From positions 1 through 7,579 of the forward strand of contig BNUX01000106.1 in assembly GCA_025997675.1 (NCBI GenBank): a DNA stretch of 7,579 nucleotides, read 5' to 3'. Of this stretch, positions 1-5,158 are shown one piece after another. The position numbers were made by a program, and so were the translations under genes. Numbering within the stretch: position 1 is the first letter of the stretch; every line of letters begins with the position of its first letter. The notes under the pieces are model-generated. The model searched no databases and was not told the DNA's origin. It worked only from the letters and a program-made list of their open reading frames with translations. The stretch comes from Spirochaetia bacterium (GTDB taxonomy: Bacteria > Spirochaetota > Spirochaetia > Treponematales > Breznakiellaceae).

Positions 1-1
1 T

Positions 2-643
2 ATCGTGATGTTTGACGACATAACCGAAGAAAACCGCGAACTCCTGCTCAGCGTCTTCCAGAGCCTCCTTAAGGCGTCAAAACTCAAGGATAACGATACG
101 GGAAAGCACATAACCCGGGTGAACATTTATTCCCGCCTTATGGCGGAGTCCCTGTACCGGCGCCCCGGCTATGAGCGGGTGGACGCTGATTTTATCGAGG
201 ATATCGGGCTCCTGGCCTCCATGCATGATGTGGGAAAAATCGGCACCCCGGACGACATCCTCAATAAGGAAGGCCCCCTCCTGGATTGGGAATGGCAGGT
301 AATGAAGGAACACACCAAGAACGGCGCTTTTATTATGGCAACCTACCCCAACCCCATGGCGAATGAGATAGCCCTGAGCCACCATGAGAAGTGGAATGGC
401 GCCGGCTACCCGTTTCAACTGGAGGGGGAGATGATTCCCCTCTCCGCCCGGATAGTGGCCATAGCGGATGTCTACGATGCCCTGCGCATGAAACGGGGCT
501 ATAAACCCTCCTTTGATCATCAACGGACGCTAACTATCATGAAGGACAGCCAGGGCATCCACTTTGATCCCGGCTTACTGGATATCTTTTTAACCGTATC
601 GGATAAGTTTGACGGGATTTTTGAGAAAAACAAGGATCAATAG
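2..643 (+). CDS. HD-GYP cyclic-di-GMP phosphodiesterase, 3' part (5' end outside window)
   Basis: This is the C-terminal part of an HD-GYP phosphodiesterase, a metal-dependent enzyme that hydrolyses cyclic-di-GMP in the cytoplasm. Counting from the GTG at 5, the family residues are all present: H35, the HD pair at 74-75 in HDVGKIGTPD, H103, the HH pair at 126-127, GYP at 134-136 in HHEKWNGAGYP, and D155 in ADVYDAL. It therefore looks catalytically intact. The frame is open to the left edge, no Shine-Dalgarno precedes the GTG/ATG at 5-10, and the first residues (VMFDDITEEN) resemble the end of a PAS domain, so I read this as a PAS- or otherwise sensor-linked protein whose start lies upstream; the sensor part is inference. 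The TAG stop is 6 nt from the stop of convergent csrA. Neighbouring flagellar genes suggest, but do not prove, a motility role. Confidence 0.9.
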   Translation: MVMFDDITEENRELLLSVFQSLLKASKLKDNDTGKHITRVNIYSRLMAESLYRRPGYERVDADFIEDIGLLASMHDVGKIGTPDDILNKEGPLLDWEWQVMKEHTKNGAFIMATYPNPMANEIALSHHEKWNGAGYPFQLEGEMIPLSARIVAIADVYDALRMKRGYKPSFDHQRTLTIMKDSQGIHFDPGLLDIFLTVSDKFDGIFEKNKDQ

Positions 644-652
644 AGCGCTCTA
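641..652. repeat. 12-bp perfect palindrome holding both convergent stop codons
   Basis: TAGAGCGCTCTA is a perfect palindrome. Its left TAG is the stop of the HD-GYP gene and its right end, read on the minus strand, is the TAG stop of csrA. As a hairpin it would give only about a 4-bp stem, so it is not a convincing terminator by itself. On the minus strand a T-rich run (TTGTTTTTCTC) follows about 11 nt further on. Confidence 0.75.
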
Positions 653-877
653 CTTCTTAAGACCGCTAAAATCAAGTTCGGGGAACACCGGCTTGGATTC
701 GGCGGCGGCTTTATTTTCCGCTTTTATGGCGTCAAATACTTCGCGGCGGAAGACTTTAACGTTTTTTGGCGCGTCTACCCCAAGGCGGACCTGATCCCCG
801 CGGATTTCAATGATGGTGATGGTAACATCGTCGCCGATCATTATTTTTTCGTCGGTTTTTCTGGATAGTATCAGCAT
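650..877 (-). CDS. csrA: Carbon storage regulator CsrA (75 aa)
   Basis: CsrA is a small dimeric RNA-binding protein that binds GGA motifs near ribosome binding sites and usually blocks translation; in bacteria with FliW its main target is flagellin mRNA. The protein begins [17 protein letters not shown] and carries the conserved core [12 protein letters not shown] (27-38) and the RNA-contacting R44. The start is the ATG at 877-875, where similarity begins, although the frame is open further upstream. At 75 aa it is longer than E. coli CsrA (61) and close to FliW-dependent CsrA of Bacillus. Residue 43, His in E. coli, is Phe here, and G9 is Asp. The start overlaps the fliW stop in ATGCTGA, so the two are probably translationally coupled; an AAGG about 8 nt upstream may serve as a weak Shine-Dalgarno. 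Last gene of the flgN operon. Confidence 0.95.
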   Translation of the reverse strand: MLILSRKTDEKIMIGDDVTITIIEIRGDQVRLGVDAPKNVKVFRREVFDAIKAENKAAAESKPVFPELDFSGLKK

Positions 878-1320
878 GCGGCCAGCCTTGCGGCGGCCAG
901 CTCGCTCATGATGTCGTGTTTGGTCTTCCACCGGGGGTCGGTCAGGATGGCCTGTTTGCCCGTCCGTGTTTCCCGGTTGATGATGAGGGGACCCTGGAGG
1001 TTGGCGGTCATGGGGCTGCCATCTGATGGGATGGTTACCACCGAAAAGATGAGCGCCGCCTCCGGGCCTGAAAGGCCGATGTTCCACAGTTCATCATCGT
1101 CGATGTCCAGTTCATAATCAGTTCTGAACAGGAAGGGGTTGATGAGGATAAAGGCGAGCTGCTCCACCTCCAGGGACTGGAGCCAATAAAAGGGCTGCCG
1201 TTCCGCATCCAGGAGGATGTACTCCTTCAGGGACTCGAAGCCCAAAAGGCCCAGGGGGAAACTGATACGTTGACGCTCGTCCGCTTCAACCAGGCCATAC
1301 GCTTTTGTTGCAACCTTCAC
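871..1320 (-). CDS. fliW: Flagellar assembly factor FliW (149 aa)
   Basis: FliW is a cytoplasmic protein that binds either flagellin or CsrA. When flagellin is exported, freed FliW binds CsrA and relieves repression of flagellin translation. Family signatures are visible: [17 protein letters not shown] (22-38), FYWLQS (44-49), and the block VVTIP...[11 protein letters not shown] (94-114) followed by GKQAIL. Length is normal for the family (about 130-155 aa). The start is a GTG at 1320-1318, supported by TAGGAG at 1333-1328 with a 7-nt gap and by the conserved N-terminus. It lies 15 nt after flgL and its TGA stop overlaps the csrA ATG by 7 nt, the arrangement seen in many bacteria where the two proteins act as partners. 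Confidence 0.95.
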   Translation of the reverse strand: MKVATKAYGLVEADERQRISFPLGLLGFESLKEYILLDAERQPFYWLQSLEVEQLAFILINPFLFRTDYELDIDDDELWNIGLSGPEAALIFSVVTIPSDGSPMTANLQGPLIINRETRTGKQAILTDPRWKTKHDIMSELAAARLAAC

Positions 1321-1327
1321 AATATTA

Positions 1328-1333
1328 CTCCTA
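1328..1333 (-). promoter_or_regulatory. Ribosome binding site of fliW
   Basis: TAGGAG on the minus strand sits 7 nt before the GTG start at 1320 and decides this non-ATG start. It lies in the 15-nt gap after the flgL stop. Confidence 0.8.
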
Positions 1334-1335
1334 TA

Positions 1336-2583
1336 CTAACGCAGAAAATCTAACAGGGTTGGGGGAAGCACCTTTGCGGCGGTTTGCAGGGCCGCCTTGT
1401 GGGCAAAGTCCATCATCCCCAGGTTGGTGGCGGCGGTGGCAAAGTCCAGCCCCGTCTCCCGGGCCAAGGCGGCAGCCACATCGGGTATCTCCTTGTTCAG
1501 CCGCTGCCAGGTGGCCTCCGCCCGCTCTTCCCGGCTGCCCACTTCCGCAAGCCGGCTTTCCATATTGGTCAGGGCCAGATCCATGCCGGCAATTCCCTGG
1601 CTCCCCACAAACTCCGTGTCACCCCGGTACAGGGCGTCCCGCAGGCGGATAACCATGTCAAAGGCGGAGCCCCCGGTAACCCGTGCGGAAGGATGCCAGT
1701 TCGGCGCCCCGGGGTCCACCGTATTACTGATGATCCCAAGGTCCTGCAGTATCCGTGATCCCTGCCGGTCCTCCAGGCGGATCAGGTGGGCGTTGGTACC
1801 CTCCAGGGCAAGGCCCTTGGTCACCGGATCGATGTAGGCCTTAACCGGAGCGGCGGATTCGTTTATCTTCGCCACGATTGCGGGAAGGCTGTCACCGGGG
1901 CCGGCGCTTATTTCCTGGCCGTCAATAAAGAAGGAGCCTGCTTCGGCAGTCCGGTAGTCGGTGGCGTCAAAGTTGGAGAATATCTGCATCTTCTCCGCCC
2001 AGAAGACCTCCCCTCCCCCCATGTCCAGCTTTGCATAGGAACCTTCGGTAATCTCCGTACGCCTGGTGGCTCCGGCGCCCCGGTACTCAACCCGGACCAC
2101 CATGTTTTCCCCGCCCCCCGGAACCGTGCCTTCCACAATGCGGAAGGGTTCGGTAAAGGACTTATCCCCCGCAAAGAGCTGGTTACCATCAATGCCCTTG
2201 GCGTTGGACACGGAAACCAGTTCCTTCATCAGTTCGTTCACTTCCTGGGCCATGTACCGGAGGTCGTCCCGGGTATAGGTGCCGTTGGCCCCCTGTACCG
2301 CAAGTTCCCGGATTCTTTGCAGCACATCCGTGGCCTGCTTCATATAGTCGTCGGCTATGCGGTAGTGATCCTGCGCGTAGAGGGTGTTTTTTTCAAAACG
2401 CTCCAGCCGGGTAAGGTAGGAATCGTAACGCACCGCGTGGGCAGCCGCCAGGGGATCGTCCCGGAGTTCGTTGATCCTGGACTGGTTTGCAATCTTCGAC
2501 TGCATATTATTCAGGCCCTGTTCCTGACGCCGCAGATAGAACTGCACGTCGGTATTCGGCATATCAGTTGAAACGCGTCTCAT
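1336..2583 (-). CDS. flgL: Flagellar hook-filament junction protein FlgL (415 aa)
   Basis: FlgL (HAP3) is exported through the flagellar type III apparatus and forms the second junction layer between hook and filament; in spirochaetes it acts in the periplasm. The N-terminal flagellin-like coiled-coil part (about 1-140) contains INELRDDPLAAAHAVRYDS (37-55) and IRELAVQGANGTYTRDDL (91-108). The C-terminus (about 300-415) contains NMESRLAEVGSREER and ends with the helix typical of the family, LPPTLLDFLR. The middle (about 218-285, FFIDGQEISAG to ILQDLGI) resembles a flagellin IN module. It is longer than E. coli FlgL (317 aa), mostly in this middle region. The ATG at 2583-2581 follows the flgK stop by 3 nt, giving TAATAAATG. 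The Shine-Dalgarno is GGGGGTG, formed by the last flgK codons, which suggests coupled translation. Confidence 0.95.
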   Translation of the reverse strand: MRRVSTDMPNTDVQFYLRRQEQGLNNMQSKIANQSRINELRDDPLAAAHAVRYDSYLTRLERFEKNTLYAQDHYRIADDYMKQATDVLQRIRELAVQGANGTYTRDDLRYMAQEVNELMKELVSVSNAKGIDGNQLFAGDKSFTEPFRIVEGTVPGGGENMVVRVEYRGAGATRRTEITEGSYAKLDMGGGEVFWAEKMQIFSNFDATDYRTAEAGSFFIDGQEISAGPGDSLPAIVAKINESAAPVKAYIDPVTKGLALEGTNAHLIRLEDRQGSRILQDLGIISNTVDPGAPNWHPSARVTGGSAFDMVIRLRDALYRGDTEFVGSQGIAGMDLALTNMESRLAEVGSREERAEATWQRLNKEIPDVAAALARETGLDFATAATNLGMMDFAHKAALQTAAKVLPPTLLDFLR

Positions 2584-2586
2584 TTA

Positions 2587-4464
2587 TTACACCCCCATTC
2601 GGTTAATAATAGTGTCCAGCAGGGTGTTCACCGTGGTGATGAACCGCGCCGCCGCAGCGTATCCGTGCTGGTACTTGATCATAGCGGAAAGTTCCTCGTC
2701 CATGTTGACCCCGGAAATTGATTGCCGCATATCCCGGAGTTGTTTCATGATAAGGTTCTGGGTTTCCAGGGCGCGGTCGCTCTGCTCCCCCAAAAGCCCC
2801 ACCCGGCCTACGGCATCGGCGAAGTAGTCGTCAAAGGTTCCCTGACGGCCCACCATCACCGGGGTATTTCTGATAGAGGCAATAGCCAGGGCGGCATCCC
2901 CGTTCCCGGGGTTTGCGGCCCGGCCGTTTGCGCCGAACCCTGCGGCCACCGAGTTGACGTCCCGGAGCAGCGCCGGGTTCAGGTCTATCCAGCCGGAAGG
3001 ATGGGCGACAGGGGCTACGGCATAGCTCTGCACACCACCGGTGAGGGCGGTCATGGCATCCGCCTGGCCCCAATCGTAGGCCCCTTCCGGTCCCCGGCCG
3101 TTCAAAAGCCCGGCGTACCCGGTGAGAAAGTGCCCGGAGTCTTCGATGTGGCGTATCACAAAGTCGGGGTTGTCCCGGTCTGCCGAGGGGACTCCCTTGA
3201 GGGAGAGGTAGCCGTCCCGGTTGAGCCGGGCAACTACTTCGGCCCCGGCGTTGTTTATCCGGGCAACCACTTCCGCAACCGTGTCCGTGGGATAGTAGGG
3301 AATATTGACATCCCCCTGGGCGCCGGAGAGGGTAATCTGCCCTTCAATGCCCAACTGAGCCCGGCCTTCCAGGACGTTGGTACCGTTGATGCGGAAGATG
3401 TAGGTGGAATCAAATGCGCCGTCACCGTCCCTATCGTAGTTGCCGTTCAGGTTCGTGACAAAGGGGTATTCCTGGAAAAAGTCCAGCCCGGTATTGCCGT
3501 TGAGGCCATAGGCGTCCCGGTGCACCTCATTGACCAGGTCCACGAAGTTCATGGTCATGTTGTCCAGGTTTTGGATTTCACTTTCCAGGGTATCGTCCCG
3601 GAGATCCACCAGGGCCGCAAGGCTGCCCCCGGCGAAATGGGCGTCGTCCCGGGTATCCTGCCAGACCACACGAGAATAGCCTTCGGTTTCAATCCCCGCC
3701 GTCAAATCAAACTGACGGCCGATTTTCCCCTGCACCAGGACAAAACCTGCGGTATGGACCATGAACTCGTCCGGGTCACGGCTGTCCACGGTAACGTCGA
3801 TTATAGAAGAAAGCTTATCCACCAGGAGATCCCGGCGATCCAGCAGGTCGTTGGGGTTATCACCCTGGGCGCGGATTCGCTGGATATCCCGGTTGACGCC
3901 GGCAATCTGCCTGGACAGGTCGTTTACCTTTCCCACGGTAAGCCGGATATCCTGGTCCACCATATCCTGGAGGCCCTTGAGCCCCTTATACCGTTCATGG
4001 ATGGCGTCCACCAGGGTACTCCCCCGTTCTATCACCGCCTGCCGGGGGGCGGTATCCGCGGGGTGGTTGGAAAGTTCCTGCCAGGAATCCCAGAAGGCGT
4101 CCATACGGCTCCGCAGGGAATTGTCCCCCACCTCCAGGTAGAGCTGCTCCATCATCCGCACATAGGGGTCACGGGAGTTCCAGTAGCCTTCCCCGGAAGC
4201 CTGAGAAATGATGCGCTTGTCCAGCAGTTGGTCCCTGATCCGTTCGATCCGCTCGATCACCGTTCCCTGGCCCAGCTGGCCCGGGGTTTCCTCCCGGTTA
4301 AGCCCCGGCAGATAGATGGGCGCAAAGGCGGACATCTCTACCCGCTGACGGGAATAGCCCTCGGTGGAGGCATTGGAAAGGTTATGCCCCGTGGTATTCA
4401 GCGCCTGCTGATGGGCAACAACCCCCCGCTTTCCTATTTCAATACCCGAAAAGGTAGATGTCAT
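2587..4464 (-). CDS. flgK: Flagellar hook-associated protein FlgK (625 aa)
   Basis: FlgK (HAP1) forms the first junction layer on the hook tip, on which FlgL and the filament are built. The N-terminus has the rod/hook family signature GVVAHQQALNTTGHNLSNAS (14-33) followed by TEGYSRQRVEM, and the C-terminus has the matching SGVNMDEELSAMIKYQHGYAA (584-604) and VNTLLDTIINRMGV. Residues 60-330 follow the usual helical FlgK plan (WDSWQELSNHPAD at 125-137, NDLLDRRDLLVDKLS at 205-219). It is longer than E. coli FlgK (547 aa); the extra material is in the surface-exposed middle, including DRDGDGAFD at 344-352 and a flagellin IN-like stretch at about 356-424. The ATG at 4464 has an ideal AGGAGG 5 nt upstream. 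Second gene of the operon, 9 nt after flgN and 3 nt before flgL. Confidence 0.96.
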   Translation of the reverse strand: MTSTFSGIEIGKRGVVAHQQALNTTGHNLSNASTEGYSRQRVEMSAFAPIYLPGLNREETPGQLGQGTVIERIERIRDQLLDKRIISQASGEGYWNSRDPYVRMMEQLYLEVGDNSLRSRMDAFWDSWQELSNHPADTAPRQAVIERGSTLVDAIHERYKGLKGLQDMVDQDIRLTVGKVNDLSRQIAGVNRDIQRIRAQGDNPNDLLDRRDLLVDKLSSIIDVTVDSRDPDEFMVHTAGFVLVQGKIGRQFDLTAGIETEGYSRVVWQDTRDDAHFAGGSLAALVDLRDDTLESEIQNLDNMTMNFVDLVNEVHRDAYGLNGNTGLDFFQEYPFVTNLNGNYDRDGDGAFDSTYIFRINGTNVLEGRAQLGIEGQITLSGAQGDVNIPYYPTDTVAEVVARINNAGAEVVARLNRDGYLSLKGVPSADRDNPDFVIRHIEDSGHFLTGYAGLLNGRGPEGAYDWGQADAMTALTGGVQSYAVAPVAHPSGWIDLNPALLRDVNSVAAGFGANGRAANPGNGDAALAIASIRNTPVMVGRQGTFDDYFADAVGRVGLLGEQSDRALETQNLIMKQLRDMRQSISGVNMDEELSAMIKYQHGYAAAARFITTVNTLLDTIINRMGV

Positions 4465-4469
4465 ATTTC

Positions 4470-4475
4470 CCTCCT
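4470..4475 (-). promoter_or_regulatory. Ribosome binding site of flgK
   Basis: A perfect AGGAGG lies 5 nt before the flgK ATG. It overlaps the flgN stop codon (TAGGAGG), so ribosomes finishing flgN pass directly over it. It is the strongest Shine-Dalgarno in the operon. Confidence 0.85.
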
Positions 4476-4971
4476 AAAGAGTCTGGTTCAGCACCATACT
4501 CCGCATATCCGGGGCTACCTGGGTTCCCCGCCGGCTATAAATCTTTCCCTTGCGGTCCGGAAACACCGCTTCCAGGAAGCCGCTTACCACGGCCTGGGTT
4601 TCGTCGAGGTAATCCGTCAGGGAATCGTTGGTAAACCGTACCCCCAGGGTCCGCATCTTGATGCGCCGGTAGAGGTCGGACAGTTCCCGCCGTTCCGTTT
4701 CAGGCAGCCGGGCGGCGAAGGCATAGAACCCTACCCCTTGATGGTTGAAACCCATTTTCCGGGCAAAACTGGTAAAAATCCGCTCCCGCTCATGATCCAG
4801 GGCCTCAAATTCATCCCCAATGGCCGCTAAAGACCCGAGGTGGCCCTCAAAATCGATCCATTGACGGTTACGCACCGCGTTTTTGACCTGATCCTGCAGG
4901 ACCTGTATCTGTTCCAGCATTTGAAGTTCCTGCTTTAGAATATGCGCACATTCATCATAGTGTTCCGTCAT
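4474..4971 (-). CDS. flgN: FlgN/FlbF-type flagellar export chaperone (165 aa)
   Basis: FlgN-type proteins are small helical cytoplasmic chaperones that hold FlgK and FlgL and deliver them to the flagellar export gate. Sequence identity within the family is low, so the call rests on three things: position directly before flgK; a predicted largely helical protein with a long charged helix at the N-terminus (about 1-72); and a C-terminal tail GKIYSRRGTQVAPDMRSMVL (142-161) like that of FlgN proteins, where the partner-binding helix lies. No signal peptide or membrane segment. The ATG at 4971-4969 has GAGG 6 nt upstream. A second ATG 5 nt earlier is out of frame and stops at once. It is the first gene of the operon and follows a sigma-28 type promoter. 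The Borrelia gene in this place is called flbF. Confidence 0.8.
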   Translation of the reverse strand: MTEHYDECAHILKQELQMLEQIQVLQDQVKNAVRNRQWIDFEGHLGSLAAIGDEFEALDHERERIFTSFARKMGFNHQGVGFYAFAARLPETERRELSDLYRRIKMRTLGVRFTNDSLTDYLDETQAVVSGFLEAVFPDRKGKIYSRRGTQVAPDMRSMVLNQTL

Positions 4972-4988
4972 ACCATACCTCGCTTTGA

Positions 4989-5016
4989 ATATCGGCGTAA
5001 TTTGGGGGGCGGTTTA
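4989..5016 (-). promoter_or_regulatory. Sigma-28 (FliA/SigD) promoter of the flgN-flgK-flgL-fliW-csrA operon
   Basis: On the minus strand TAAA (5016-5013) and GCCGATAT (4996-4989) are separated by 16 nt. The Bacillus SigD consensus is TAAA, 14-16 nt, GCCGATAT, and the enteric FliA form is close to it, so this is an exact match in both boxes. Transcription would begin about 4983, leaving a leader of only about 12 nt that carries the flgN Shine-Dalgarno GAGG (4981-4978). No comparably good sigma-70 promoter was seen on this strand between flgN and tRNA-His. Confidence 0.8.
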
Positions 5017-5029
5017 GGGGATTTTTCTA

Positions 5030-5058
5030 TTGACAAACTCCGGTAATTTAGGCAGGAT
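5030..5058 (+). promoter_or_regulatory. Sigma-70 type promoter of tRNA-His
   Basis: A perfect TTGACA (5030-5035) is followed after 17 nt by CAGGAT (5053-5058), a weak -10 that keeps the key A2, A5 and T6. Expected start is about 5065, some 20 nt before the tRNA. It faces away from the flgN promoter, with 13 nt between the two -35 boxes. Confidence 0.6.
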
Positions 5059-5085
5059 TGGGGAAACATTCGGAGAAAGCTTCAT

Positions 5086-5158
5086 GGTGGATGTAGCTCA
5101 GTGGTAGAGTTCCAGATTGTGGATCTGGCCGTCGCGGGTTCAAACCCCGTCATCCACC
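5086..5158 (+). tRNA. tRNA-His (anticodon GTG)
   Basis: The full cloverleaf can be drawn: acceptor GTGGATG (5087-5093) with CATCCAC (5151-5157), D stem GCTC/GAGT, anticodon stem CCAGA/TCTGG with loop TTGTGGA (anticodon GTG at 5119-5121), and T stem GCGGG/CCCGT around TTCAAAC. A G at 5086 opposite C73 (5158) gives the extra G-1 that marks histidine tRNAs. The next bases are CGA, so the CCA end is not encoded and must be added by the nucleotidyltransferase. No hairpin terminator follows; the 3' end overlaps the convergent MATE gene. Confidence 0.96.

Noticed and set aside
650..1087. An upstream start giving a 145-aa CsrA
   Set aside because: The extra 70 residues are an out-of-frame reading of fliW and have no similarity to CsrA; the family start MLILSRK fits the ATG at 877.
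1786..2571. A 261-codon plus-strand open frame opposite flgL
   Set aside because: Same type of shadow: no domain, no promoter or ribosome binding site, and it lies wholly within flgL.
2262..3650. Frequent GTCCCGG words across flgK and flgL, at first sight a dispersed repeat
   Set aside because: On the coding strand they are mostly CGG-GAC (Arg-Asp) and similar preferred codon pairs at irregular spacing, so codon bias explains them.
2722..4830. A 2.1-kb plus-strand open frame opposite flgK and flgN
   Set aside because: It mirrors the codons of two clear flagellar genes; its translation is rich in Gly, Val, Pro and His with no recognisable domain. Long antisense frames are expected in GC-rich coding DNA.
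4972..4976. An ATG 5 nt before the flgN start as the true start
   Set aside because: It is out of frame with flgN and meets TGA after two codons.
5136..5158. The tRNA-His 3' end as an att site for an integrated element
   Set aside because: No second copy of the tRNA end, integrase or phage gene is visible in the window.
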